Shown here piece after piece: positions 18,985 through 27,493 of a DNA stretch of 64,000 bases. Each line of letters begins with the position of its first letter. Positions within the stretch are counted from its first letter, which is position 1. The stretch lies in NCBI GenBank assembly GCA_902523065.1, contig CABYXZ010000005.1:62001-126000 (forward strand), written 5' to 3'. Source of the DNA: an uncultured Marinoscillum sp. Its GTDB lineage: Bacteria > Bacteroidota > Bacteroidia > Cytophagales > MED-G16. A model generated the notes under the pieces. That model made no database searches. It was not told the DNA's origin and saw only the letters and a program-made list of their open reading frames with translations. The translations under genes and the position numbers were made by a program.

Positions 18985-19176
18985 TTATAATTCTTTTGAC
19001 CTTAATCTTTGTACGTATGCAGCTTTGAGCTTTTCTTCTCTGAGCGTTACAGACTTTTTAGTGTAGTAAGTATTATCTCTGTAAGTTCTTATTACTTGAG
19101 CTTTTTCAAATTTCTTTTTAAACCTCTTGAGAGCTCTGTTTATATCCTCGTTTTCTTTAATATTAACTTTAACCAT
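18985..19176 (-). CDS. rpsU: 30S ribosomal protein S21
   Basis: A 63-residue, highly basic protein with the S21 pattern: VKVNIKENEDINRALKRFKK at the N-terminus, and an Arg/Lys-rich C-terminal helix. S21 binds the small subunit platform near the anti-Shine-Dalgarso region of 16S rRNA. It begins 26 bp upstream of xerC on the same strand and has its own candidate promoter. Confidence 0.96.
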   Translation of the reverse strand: MVKVNIKENEDINRALKRFKKKFEKAQVIRTYRDNTYYTKKSVTLREEKLKAAYVQRLRSKEL

Positions 19177-19194
19177 TTTTAAAATTTAGTGTCG

Positions 19195-19225
19195 CAAATA
19201 TAAGAAATCAATTGAATTATTAAAA
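19195..19225 (-). promoter_or_regulatory. Candidate rpsU promoter
   Basis: On the minus strand a perfect -7 box TATATTTG (TAnnTTTG) lies at 19202-19195, 18 bases before the rpsU start. At 19-bp spacing the upstream box is TTTT (19225-19222) rather than TTTG. This implies a leader of roughly 12 bases. The upstream half is weak. Confidence 0.5.
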
Positions 19226-19255
19226 TTTTTGCTTCCAATGGATTTATTATTCATT

Positions 19256-20950
19256 TTATACTTGCTTCCAGTCTTTTAGTTTAGTCGTTTTGCCTATTCC
19301 TGGGTTAAACCTATTGGTTGGATCTAATTGTTTGTAAAAATTCAACAGAGAAGGTTTCGCATGATACTCGTGACCCACGTTATGTTCAGCTGGATACTCT
19401 GCTCCTCTTTTGTCATAGATTTTTAATAATTTTTTCTTTAACTCATCACCATCCACTCCTTTTTTTACAATATAATTCTGATGTAGAACATGGCAAAAAA
19501 GATGTCCGTAGTAAAGTTTCATTTCTAGTAACTCATCAATTTCTTTAGGTAGTTTCTCAAACCAATTTTTTTCATTTCTTGGAAAAGCAATATCCAGTGA
19601 CATCATGTCACCATGATTTTTAGAGTTAAGAATATGGTATCTACCAATTGCACTTGCAGACACAAATCTGTGTAATGAAGCCTTTTTCGATTCAAATTCA
19701 TTACAAATAAAATAATCACCATCTTGATTTTTGAAAATTTCACTGAAATAGTTTTCTGCCTCCACTATACCTTCATCAGACATTTCAATAACCCAGTGAT
19801 GTTCGTACAGATCTCTAAAATTCTCCATCCTTTTTGGTAAATGATTTGGCCAGAAATTACTTAAGAACTGCATTAGCCTGTCAGAAAAATTGTCGGGAAA
19901 AAATTTGAGTTTCTTAGCTAAAATATCAACCCTTCTTTTTAATTCGAATAATGTAGGAAGAAATGTGGTCCCTAATCTTTCTATGACTAGAAATGTATCT
20001 TTACTGTATTTCTTTGCAGCATCATAACAATCTCTGTGTAAGTAGTCACCAAGCGTTGGAAGTGTTTTAAATTTTGAAAGAATATCCCTTCGAATCTTCC
20101 AAAAAACATCAGGGTCGTTAGTTCCAACGTAAAATACTTTGTTTTCTTTTGGCGAACGATACGTATCAAGCCTTACAGCAAAAACTGCAAGTTTCCCAGC
20201 ACTACCTGAAGCACCGTATAATAATCTACTATCAGAATTAAATCTGGATGGGGTGTCTTCATTAATTTTTCTAATAATTTCTGAGTATTTATCGTCTGAA
20301 CCTAGCTTTCCTGTATTTTTTATATCTGACTTTTTGTAGTTTTTATTTTGGAGATTGCTTAAAATTTCTTCGGGACTTGAGCCTAAGTTTATGTCTAATT
20401 CGTTAACAAGTTCTAATTTTCCATTTTTATTAATTTTAGCATATAATGCCATTTGTGTATATGATGGTCCTCTTTGGACAAGTGATCCGCCGGCATTATT
20501 ACAAATTCCACCGATAATCGAAGCACCAATAGATGTAGAGCCAATGATTGAGTGAGGTTCTCTTTTGTATGGTTTTAATTTTTTTTCAAGGTTGTAGAGA
20601 GTGCTTCCAGTTAGGCCAATTATTTGTTTTCCATCTTTGATAATATGGATATCATCTATTCGCATTGTGTTTAAGACAATTACCGGTCTCTCGTAATCGT
20701 CACCGTAAGGGGTAGATCCTCCGGTTAAGCCTGTATTTGCAGCCTGCATTATTATTATTATGTCTTCTTTCACACACAATTCTAAAATCTTCCATATTTC
20801 AATCAATGTACCCGGCTTTACTACTGCAAATGCATTCCCCTTACCATATCTCCATCCCTTAGAATATGGTTGTTTTCTCCAATCTTCTGTAATTATATAT
20901 TTGCTTCCAGAAATTTTTTTTATCTCACTAATTATATTTTTAATATACAT
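19256..20950 (-). CDS. dld: Quinone-dependent D-lactate dehydrogenase
   Basis: The 564-residue protein follows Escherichia coli Dld closely from end to end. It has an FAD-binding domain with IIMQAANTGLTGGSTPYG near 65 and SIGASIIGGICNNAGGSLVQ near 144, then the Dld substrate/membrane domain with LYYGHLFCHVLHQNYIVKKG near 491 and AEYPAEHNVGHEYHAKP near 529. It oxidises D-lactate to pyruvate at the inner membrane and passes electrons to quinone. It lies 22 bp after purM. The close match to a proteobacterial-type enzyme makes past transfer possible. Confidence 0.95.
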   Translation of the reverse strand: MYIKNIISEIKKISGSKYIITEDWRKQPYSKGWRYGKGNAFAVVKPGTLIEIWKILELCVKEDIIIIMQAANTGLTGGSTPYGDDYERPVIVLNTMRIDDIHIIKDGKQIIGLTGSTLYNLEKKLKPYKREPHSIIGSTSIGASIIGGICNNAGGSLVQRGPSYTQMALYAKINKNGKLELVNELDINLGSSPEEILSNLQNKNYKKSDIKNTGKLGSDDKYSEIIRKINEDTPSRFNSDSRLLYGASGSAGKLAVFAVRLDTYRSPKENKVFYVGTNDPDVFWKIRRDILSKFKTLPTLGDYLHRDCYDAAKKYSKDTFLVIERLGTTFLPTLFELKRRVDILAKKLKFFPDNFSDRLMQFLSNFWPNHLPKRMENFRDLYEHHWVIEMSDEGIVEAENYFSEIFKNQDGDYFICNEFESKKASLHRFVSASAIGRYHILNSKNHGDMMSLDIAFPRNEKNWFEKLPKEIDELLEMKLYYGHLFCHVLHQNYIVKKGVDGDELKKKLLKIYDKRGAEYPAEHNVGHEYHAKPSLLNFYKQLDPTNRFNPGIGKTTKLKDWKQV

Positions 20951-20972
20951 ATTTGTTTATTCGGTTATATAA

Positions 20973-22133
20973 TTAATAGTAAATTATTTCTTCGTTATTA
21001 TCGATTATTAATTCTTTTTTATGAGAACTTTCTATTCTACCTATGACTTTTGCATCAACATTGTATTTTTTTGATATTTCTATAATTTCATCAGCATATT
21101 CTTTATCACAATATATTTCCATTCTGTGACCCATATTAAATACATTATACATCTCTTCATAACTACAACCTGATTCACTTTTTATGATATTAAATACTTC
21201 TGGTATATCAAATAGGTTATCTTTTATAATTCTATTTTTTTTTGTAAAATGAAGGACTTTTGTCTGCCCGCCACCAGTACAATGAATAATTGCAGATATA
21301 TTTTTTCTGTAAACCTTAAGTATCTCTTTTATTATAGGTGCGTATGTTCTTGTGGGGGATAGAAGAAGTTTTCCAATGTTTAATCCAGATTTAGTACTAT
21401 CTGATAACAATTTACCTCCACAATAAATAAATTCACTTTTTGTTTCTTGGCAAAACGTTTCTGGATATTTATTTTTATAATAACTAGAGAGAACATCATG
21501 CCTTGCAGATGTTAGACCATTACTGCCTATCCCACTATTATATTCTTTCTCATAAGTTGCTTTTCCAGATGAAGATAGCCCCACGATAATATCCCCTGGT
21601 TTGATATTACACTCAATTATTTTGCTTCTTTTTTCCCTGGCAGTTATAGTGCTGTCAACCAGAATAGTTTTTGTAATATCACCAACATCAGCCGTTTCTC
21701 CTCCTGACGAAGTAATATTTATATCGTTACTTCTTAATAATGAAATCACATCGTTATTGCCATCTATAATTTCAGATATTATTTCCCCTGGAATTAGGTG
21801 TTTGTTTCTACCAATTGTTGACGACATAATAATGTTGTCTGTAATCCCTATAGAAATTAGATCATCAATATTCATTATTAATGCGTCCTGGGCTATTCCC
21901 CGCCATACTTTTACATCATTTGTTTCCTTCCAGTATAAATACGCCAGAATTGACTTTGTACCAGCCCCATCTGCATGCATTACATTACAATAAGAATTGT
22001 CATTTGATAAAATATCTGGAACAACTTTACAAAAGGAGTTGCTAAATAAGCCTTTGTCAGTGTTTTTAATTGCATTGTGAACGTCCTCTTTATTGGATGA
22101 TACACCTCTTTCTAGATATCTATTCTTTGACAT
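20973..22133 (-). CDS. purM: Phosphoribosylformylglycinamidine cyclo-ligase
   Basis: The 386-residue protein is the long Bacteroidota form of AIR synthase. It has MHADGAGTKSILAYLY near 52, IAQDALIMNIDDLISIG near 79, GGETADVGD near 143 and GDIIVGLSSSGKATYE near 180, the usual PurM dimer and ATP-binding segments. The C-terminal NMGHRMEIYCD motif near 344 replaces the NMGxGM form seen elsewhere. It closes the imidazole ring in purine synthesis. It starts 2 bp after the PorE-like gene. Confidence 0.92.
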   Translation of the reverse strand: MSKNRYLERGVSSNKEDVHNAIKNTDKGLFSNSFCKVVPDILSNDNSYCNVMHADGAGTKSILAYLYWKETNDVKVWRGIAQDALIMNIDDLISIGITDNIIMSSTIGRNKHLIPGEIISEIIDGNNDVISLLRSNDINITSSGGETADVGDITKTILVDSTITAREKRSKIIECNIKPGDIIVGLSSSGKATYEKEYNSGIGSNGLTSARHDVLSSYYKNKYPETFCQETKSEFIYCGGKLLSDSTKSGLNIGKLLLSPTRTYAPIIKEILKVYRKNISAIIHCTGGGQTKVLHFTKKNRIIKDNLFDIPEVFNIIKSESGCSYEEMYNVFNMGHRMEIYCDKEYADEIIEISKKYNVDAKVIGRIESSHKKELIIDNNEEIIYY

Positions 22134-22135
22134 AA

Positions 22136-24100
22136 TTAATTATTATTAAAGAATCTCTCCTCATCACCAGCTTGATCTTCATCAATAAACTCGTAGCTTG
22201 TAACTTTAAACTCAGTCCTTCTATTAATTTGATGTTCTTCTTCTGTTTGCGCATTAGTAATTAATAGTTGTGATTCTCCGTACCCTTTAGCAATAATTCT
22301 ATTTTCATTTATTCCTTTATCAATTATGTAAGAAACTGCTGACTCAGCTCTTCTTTGAGATAAATCTTGATTATAGTCAACAGATGCTCTATCATCTGTA
22401 TGTGAACTTAGTTCAATAGAAATAGATGGATTGTCCCTCATAATAACAACTAATTTATTTAATTCTACAGCAGCATCAGGTCGTATATCAGATTTGTCAA
22501 GATCGTAGTAAATATTATCAAGGAGAATAGCTTTATTCATAACTATTTTATCAAGCACTAAATTTTTTTCAAATTCTACTTCGGTTATAAACTCTTTTAA
22601 TTTGGATTTATCTAGAGATTTCCCAATAGTCGAAAAAACACCTCTCGTATTGAAATAATTTTCCTTTTCTCCAATTAAAATATAATCTTCTTCGGAATAT
22701 ACTTTGAACTTAAAATTACCATTATTATCTGTGAATGTTTCGTCAATTATATTTTCCTCTGCATCTAAAAGCTTTACAACACTGTTCCCAAGAATTTCTA
22801 AATCTTCACTTTCGCCCTTAGGAGTTAGAGTTGATCCTTTTAATGTGTAATTAACAATTTTTAGATTAGGATCATTATTAACAAAGGTGTATATATCATC
22901 GTCCCCTTTACCTCCTGATCTGTTTGATGTAAAAAACCCCCTTGTTGGATTAAATGGATTTACTCCAAAATCGTCTCCAGTTGAATTCAATGGTTTACCT
23001 GGATTTGATATTTTAATTTCTCCAGCAACTCTTGTAGCTACGAAAATATCTAAACCTCCAAAACCTTCATGACTGTCAGAAGAAAAGTATAATCTACCAT
23101 CATCAGTAACTGAGGGAAAAACTTCATTCCCAGGAGTATTTATTACAGGTCCAAGATTTTGAATATTTATCCATCTACCCCTTCTATTAAGATTAGCTTT
23201 ATAAATATCTGTTCCACCAAAGCCTTTATCTCTATTTGATGCAAAGTAAAGAGTTTTGCCATCTTTTGTTAGAAAAGGAGTGGAGTCCCAACTTCTGCTA
23301 GTATTTACATTAAGTAACCTAGGGTTTGTCCATCCACCTCTTCTATATCTTGAAAAATAAAGATCCACATTGTTTCTTCCAGAACTTTTTCCATCATTTC
23401 CTTTTGCAAAAATCATGTAAGTGCCGTCTTCAGAAAACGTGATTGATCCCTCATTTACTTGTTCATTGTTAATATTTTCATCAAGCTTTTTTAAGCTGCC
23501 TAACTCAACATTTGCTCCTTTTGTCACAACTTCAAATAGATCAGTAAAAGGTGTTCCTGTTCCTTTATAAATTTTTTCTGTTAATCTGTTAGAAACAAAA
23601 TACAATTTGCCGTTTGAATATGATGGAGCATATTCAGCAAAATCTGTATTGATAGCTTGTAAATTTTTTACTTTATAATAACTCGTATCAGGATATTTTT
23701 TGAGATTGGTAATAAATAAAGATTCATTTCTCACAAGACTGATGACACTTTCATCATTCCCAATTTGAATATACTTTTTTGCTATGGAATCAGCTGCGTT
23801 ATATTTGTTATTTGCTTTTAGAGATAGAATTAAGTAATAATAAGCCATTTCGTTACCCAATCCTTGATTGATACTTTTAAGATAATATTTTTCTGCTTCA
23901 TTAATTTGATTAGATCTTCTATATGCTTCTGCAATTAGGAAATTAGTTTTTGGATCATCTTCTTTTACAATTTTTTGAAATTTTTCTGCTGCGTTATTAT
24001 ATTCAGCATTGTTAAAGCTTTTTAATGCAGATTTATTATTGATACAGGATCCAATAAAAACGATTATTATAAATAATAAAATAACTTTAGGTATTTTCAT
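22136..24100 (-). CDS. porE: PorE-like OmpA/TPR/PD40 lipoprotein
   Basis: I choose ATG 24100 (654 residues) because it starts a lipoprotein leader ending in FIGSC (Cys near 19) and overlaps the upstream stop codon (TAATG). Domain order is: TPR region (about 25-120), WD40-like PD40 propeller (about 140-410; WDSTPFLTKDGKTLYFASNR is one blade), carboxypeptidase-regulatory-like domain (about 420-520), and an OmpA peptidoglycan-binding domain (about 540-640) with SSHTDDRAS and QRRAESAVSYI. This is the architecture of PorE, the T9SS cell-wall anchor. Bacteroidota have several proteins of this design, so the symbol is tentative. Confidence 0.7.
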   Translation of the reverse strand: MKIPKVILLFIIIVFIGSCINNKSALKSFNNAEYNNAAEKFQKIVKEDDPKTNFLIAEAYRRSNQINEAEKYYLKSINQGLGNEMAYYYLILSLKANNKYNAADSIAKKYIQIGNDESVISLVRNESLFITNLKKYPDTSYYKVKNLQAINTDFAEYAPSYSNGKLYFVSNRLTEKIYKGTGTPFTDLFEVVTKGANVELGSLKKLDENINNEQVNEGSITFSEDGTYMIFAKGNDGKSSGRNNVDLYFSRYRRGGWTNPRLLNVNTSRSWDSTPFLTKDGKTLYFASNRDKGFGGTDIYKANLNRRGRWINIQNLGPVINTPGNEVFPSVTDDGRLYFSSDSHEGFGGLDIFVATRVAGEIKISNPGKPLNSTGDDFGVNPFNPTRGFFTSNRSGGKGDDDIYTFVNNDPNLKIVNYTLKGSTLTPKGESEDLEILGNSVVKLLDAEENIIDETFTDNNGNFKFKVYSEEDYILIGEKENYFNTRGVFSTIGKSLDKSKLKEFITEVEFEKNLVLDKIVMNKAILLDNIYYDLDKSDIRPDAAVELNKLVVIMRDNPSISIELSSHTDDRASVDYNQDLSQRRAESAVSYIIDKGINENRIIAKGYGESQLLITNAQTEEEHQINRRTEFKVTSYEFIDEDQAGDEERFFNNN

Positions 24101-24576
24101 TAAATGAAGTTTTTTAACCAAGAGTCTTTTAACATTAATTTCCATGAACTTAAATACTCACTTTTGTTCCTTATGGTTGTATTAATCATTTTATCAGATA
24201 AAGAAAATTTATTTTTTCCAATAAGATCAATAATTTCTTCTTTATCGTAAAAAAGAATAATCTCGTCTTTAAATATACCTATTTTAGAGTTAGGGTTTAA
24301 ACCAATATTAAGATCATTAAGTATTCTCATTATTTCTCTATTAGTTGAGTCAATGGAGCATCCACTCACATCGTTCTCCTCTGCAAATAATATTATAAAA
24401 TGTTTATTTTTTACTTTATAATTGGATTTAATTTTTTTTCCATGAGACATCCAATTTTCACATATATTATTTAATCCTATTTCTAAATTTTCAAGTTCTG
24501 ACTTGCTTATTTCATTTTTTGTTATGTAAACCCAACACTTTGAATTTGGAGATAAATTATTGAAATCTAAAAGCAT
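24100..24576 (-). CDS. Conserved Bacteroidota hypothetical protein
   Basis: A 158-residue soluble protein opening LLDFNNLSPNSKCWVYITKN and containing VSGCSIDSTNREI near 71. It resembles a small Bacteroidota family often mislabelled as an ABC transporter ATPase; no Walker motif is present, so that name is wrong. Function is unknown. It is translationally coupled to the PorE-like gene (TAATG overlap). A TATTTTTG box at 24621-24614 on this strand could be its -7 element. Confidence 0.75.
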   Translation of the reverse strand: MLLDFNNLSPNSKCWVYITKNEISKSELENLEIGLNNICENWMSHGKKIKSNYKVKNKHFIILFAEENDVSGCSIDSTNREIMRILNDLNIGLNPNSKIGIFKDEIILFYDKEEIIDLIGKNKFSLSDKMINTTIRNKSEYLSSWKLMLKDSWLKNFI

Positions 24577-24626
24577 TTATTTAATTCTTTAGTTATCTAT
24601 TACGAGATAATTTCAAAAATAATAAT

Positions 24627-24657
24627 TTTGGTAGATATGTTTATTTATTTAGGTTTG
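24627..24657 (+). promoter_or_regulatory. tRNA-Phe promoter, exact Bacteroidota consensus
   Basis: TTTG at 24627-24630, then exactly 19 bases, then TAGGTTTG (TAnnTTTG) at 24650-24657. The tRNA begins 14 bases after the -7 box, which fits a start point near 24664. Confidence 0.8.
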
Positions 24658-24671
24658 CAGTTGATTTATCA

Positions 24672-24744
24672 GGTGCTGTAGCTCAGGTGGTAGAGCATCG
24701 GACTGAAAATCCGTGAGTCGGTGGTTCGAGTCCGCCCAGCACCA
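24672..24744 (+). tRNA. tRNA-Phe (anticodon GAA)
   Basis: A 73-base cloverleaf. The acceptor stem GGTGCTG pairs with CAGCACC, followed by discriminator A. The D-arm is GCTC/GAGC, the anticodon loop CTGAAAA reads GAA (Phe), and the T-arm is GGTGG-TTCGAGT-CCGCC. The 3' CCA is not encoded. It is followed after only 8 bp by an SMR transporter start codon. Confidence 0.97.
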
Positions 24745-24752
24745 CTTTATCC

Positions 24753-25082
24753 ATGAAATGGCTTTATCTAATCATCGCTGTAATTTTTGAGGTGATAGCA
24801 ACATCTGCCTTAAAAGAAAGTAATAGTTTTACAAAATTAGTTCCTTCTTTATTTGTAATAATTGGCTATAGTATTTCTTTTTATTTTTTGTCATTGACTT
24901 TAAAGAATTTATCCATAGGTATAACTTATGCAATATGGAGTGGACTAGGTATTCTGTTAATTTGTTTGGTAGGTTACTTTAGATATGGACAAAATTTAGA
25001 CTTCCCTGCTATAATAGGTATTCTATTTATTGGAATTGGAATATTAATAATAAGATTTTTCTCAGTTTCTATTAACCTGTAA
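24753..25082 (+). CDS. SMR-family multidrug efflux protein
   Basis: The 109-residue, four-helix protein follows EmrE closely: the essential membrane Glu lies in AVIFEVIATSALK (Glu13), and ITYAIWSGLGILLICLVGYF near 59 and the PAIIGILFIGIGILII helix near 85 match the family. It should exchange protons for cationic compounds or guanidinium across the inner membrane as a dimer. It starts 8 bp after tRNA-Phe with no separate promoter visible and overlaps the convergent nagB end by 21 bp. Confidence 0.92.
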   Translation: MKWLYLIIAVIFEVIATSALKESNSFTKLVPSLFVIIGYSISFYFLSLTLKNLSIGITYAIWSGLGILLICLVGYFRYGQNLDFPAIIGILFIGIGILIIRFFSVSINL

Positions 25083-25826
25083 ACTATCATTTAGTTTACT
25101 TGTTGAATATTTATCAAGTATGAATTCTAAATTTTGATGTTTTCTAAGAAAAGATGCTGGACACTTTTCATTAACATCTTCCTCAATCGCCTTTTTAATA
25201 ATATCAGACTTTCCTGTTCCCCATGCCAATAAATATATTTTTTTTGCTGATAAAATAGTTTTTATTCCCAGAGTTATTGCTTCATTAGGTACATCTTTTT
25301 GACTATTGAAATCATTTGACAAAATCTCTCTTGAATTATCACTTATTCTAACTTTTCTTGTAACTGTATTCTGATTTGAACCAGGTTCATTAAAACCAAT
25401 GTGTCCATTCATGCCAATACCTAATATCATTATATCTATTCCACCAATTTTTTTAATTTCATCCTCGACTGACTTACAATAATCCTTAAGATTTGCTGGC
25501 TTTCCTAAGAGAAGGTTGACATTCTTTTGTTTGATATTTACATGATTTAAGAGGTGATGATATAGATAATAACTATAGCTGTTTATTGACTTAGGATTTA
25601 TATTATAGAATTCATCCAAATTAAATATTTTAATTTTTTTAAAATCAATATTCTTTTTTTTATAATGAATTACCAGTTCATTATAAAAAATAGTAGGGGA
25701 TGAGCCTGTTGCTAAACAAATAGTACAATTATTTTTTTTTAATAGAATACTATTTATTTCATTTACAAATGTTTTAGAAAAAATTCTAGAACCCTCCTCT
25801 TTATTTTTATATACTGAAATCTTCAT
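25062..25826 (-). CDS. nagB: Glucosamine-6-phosphate deaminase
   Basis: The 254-residue protein has the NagB phosphate loop CLATGSSPTIFY near 38, the NLDEFYNI motif near 72 with the catalytic acid, and GIGMNGHIGFNEPGS near 136 carrying the catalytic His and Glu. The Asn in MNGH is the form found in Bacillus subtilis NagB, where E. coli has Asp. It converts glucosamine 6-phosphate to fructose 6-phosphate and ammonia. It ends the nusA operon, 2 bp after rluB. Its last 21 bp overlap the convergent SMR gene. Confidence 0.9.
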   Translation of the reverse strand: MKISVYKNKEEGSRIFSKTFVNEINSILLKKNNCTICLATGSSPTIFYNELVIHYKKKNIDFKKIKIFNLDEFYNINPKSINSYSYYLYHHLLNHVNIKQKNVNLLLGKPANLKDYCKSVEDEIKKIGGIDIMILGIGMNGHIGFNEPGSNQNTVTRKVRISDNSREILSNDFNSQKDVPNEAITLGIKTILSAKKIYLLAWGTGKSDIIKKAIEEDVNEKCPASFLRKHQNLEFILDKYSTSKLNDSLQVNRN

Positions 25827-25828
25827 TT

Positions 25829-26557
25829 TTACTTAAAAAACTTAATATTTCTTATTTCAACACTTGAAAGCTTTCTCCATTTTCCTCTTGGTAAATCTTT
25901 TTTTGTAAGTGGACCAAATGCAACTCTATCCAACTTCTTAATTTTATATCCTATGCTTTCAAAAATTTTTCTTACAATCCTATTCTTACCCATATGAATT
26001 TCAATTCCAATTTCTTTTCTAGAATCTAAAAAGTTGATTTTATCAACTTTTATCAATTCATCATCGATAATTAATCCTTTTTTTATTTTTTTTAGATTTA
26101 TTTCATCAAGGTTTCTATCTAGTAAAACACTATATATTTTTTTTATTTTATGAGAAGGATGACTTAGTTTTTTAGCAACTTCTCCATCGTTTGTGAAAAG
26201 TAATAATCCAGTAGTATGTCTGTCAAGTCGACCGACATAGAATACCCTTTCTTTAATTCCTTTTAACAGATCAAATACAGTTTTTCTGTTGTGAGTATCT
26301 TTTCTTGTTGTTATAAAATCTTTAGGTTTATTTAATAGAATATATACCTTTCTCTCAGGGTTAACTATTTTACCATTTACTTCAACCTTATCTTCTATTT
26401 TAATTTTTGCACCAAGAGTCAAACACTTTTCTCCATTAACATTTACAACTCCTTTTTTTATAAGCTTATCGGCTTCTCTTCTTGAACATATACCTGATTG
26501 AGATATAAATTTATTAATTCTGACTTCAGTTGACTTAGGCTTCTCCCTCATCACCAA
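25829..26557 (-). CDS. rluB: RluB-family rRNA pseudouridine synthase
   Basis: The 242-residue protein has an N-terminal S4 RNA-binding domain (RINKFISQSGICSRREADKL, about 12-60) and an RsuA-type catalytic domain with GRLDRHTTGLLLFTNDG near 109, containing the catalytic Asp. It should modify 23S rRNA near the peptidyl transferase centre. ATGs at 26557 and 26551 are both possible; either overlaps scpB (23 or 17 bp). Confidence 0.88.
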   Translation of the reverse strand: MVMREKPKSTEVRINKFISQSGICSRREADKLIKKGVVNVNGEKCLTLGAKIKIEDKVEVNGKIVNPERKVYILLNKPKDFITTRKDTHNRKTVFDLLKGIKERVFYVGRLDRHTTGLLLFTNDGEVAKKLSHPSHKIKKIYSVLLDRNLDEINLKKIKKGLIIDDELIKVDKINFLDSRKEIGIEIHMGKNRIVRKIFESIGYKIKKLDRVAFGPLTKKDLPRGKWRKLSSVEIRNIKFFK

Positions 26558-27098
26558 TTGAATTTTCTTCTTTCTGAAAATCCTTTATTGTAGGAAGTTG
26601 ATCTAGATTATTAATTCCAAAATAATCCATAAACTTATCACTTGTAATATATATTAATGGTCTACCTACTTTGTCAGATTTACCTTTTATGACAATTAAG
26701 CCTTTGTCTAAAAGTTTTTGAATTGTATAATCACAATTTACACCTCTAATTTTTTCAATATCAGATTTTGTAACAGGCTGTTTATAGGCAATGATAGATA
26801 AAGTTTCTAATGCTGAAATAGATAGTCTTCTTTTAGATTGTTGTTTAAGATGTGTTTCATTTATAGAAGAGAATTGACTTTTTGTTAAAAATTGGTACCC
26901 TCCACCAGATTCAATTATTTCGAATGGGAATGAAGGATCTCTATACTTATCTATTAGAGATGATAAGCAATTTTTTATTTTATTTTCGTCATAATTTTTC
27001 TTTTCTGACTCCTCAAAAACCTTAATTATTTCTTTTATTTTAATTGGTTTTGGTGAGCAGAAGATTAGTGATTCTATACCTGATTCAAGAAAACTCAA
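26535..27098 (-). CDS. scpB: Segregation and condensation protein B
   Basis: A 187-residue protein with two winged-helix domains: the first opens IESLIFCSPKPIKIKEI near 8, and the second includes ALETLSIIAYKQPVTKSDIEKIRG near 95-118, the ScpB signature, followed by GRPLIYITSDKFMDYFG near 145. ScpB works with ScpA kleisin and SMC in chromosome compaction; scpA is not in this window. Spacing is 2 bp from the dksA-like gene, and it overlaps rluB. Confidence 0.93.
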   Translation of the reverse strand: MSFLESGIESLIFCSPKPIKIKEIIKVFEESEKKNYDENKIKNCLSSLIDKYRDPSFPFEIIESGGGYQFLTKSQFSSINETHLKQQSKRRLSISALETLSIIAYKQPVTKSDIEKIRGVNCDYTIQKLLDKGLIVIKGKSDKVGRPLIYITSDKFMDYFGINNLDQLPTIKDFQKEENSIGDEGEA

Positions 27099-27100
27099 AT

Positions 27101-27484
27101 TTAACTTCTATTTAATTTTGCTTCAATAGATTGCGTGGCATGAGGTACAGCTCTTAATCTTTTTTTATCAATTAAAACACCTGTATCCTTACATATGCCA
27201 TACGTTCCATTCTTAATTCTAATAAGAGCTTTTTCAAGATTATGAATAAATTTTTGTTGTCTTCCGGCTAATTGACTTAAGCTCTCTTTTTCCATGGTAT
27301 CTGCACCATCTTCAAGTGTCTTTAGAGCTCCTTGTGTTGAGTCAGTCCCAGATAGATTTTTTCTCAGTAATGATTCCTTAATAAAATCAAGTTCACCTTG
27401 TGCATCCTTAATCTTATCTAAGATTAGTTTCTCAAATTCTTTCAGTTCCTTTGCAGTATATTTTGTTTTTTGTTTTTTGGGCAT
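27101..27484 (-). CDS. DksA/TraR-like protein with degenerate zinc finger
   Basis: A 127-residue protein with a long N-terminal coiled coil (about 12-90) and a DksA/TraR-like end, NGTYGICKDTGVLIDKKRLR near 92, then VPHATQSIEAK. Only one of the four zinc cysteines is left in the finger region, a state I recall as usual in the Bacteroidota group. DksA-like proteins bind the RNA polymerase secondary channel and modulate initiation. Its place between infB and scpB links it to the nusA operon. Confidence 0.85.
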   Translation of the reverse strand: MPKKQKTKYTAKELKEFEKLILDKIKDAQGELDFIKESLLRKNLSGTDSTQGALKTLEDGADTMEKESLSQLAGRQQKFIHNLEKALIRIKNGTYGICKDTGVLIDKKRLRAVPHATQSIEAKLNRS

Positions 27485-27493
27485 AATACAAAT

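Noticed and set aside
24672..25082. tRNA-Phe as an attachment site for an integrated element carrying the SMR gene
   Set aside because: No repeated tRNA 3' end was seen downstream, and no element-type integrase is nearby; the only tyrosine recombinase (18081-18959) looks like core XerC.
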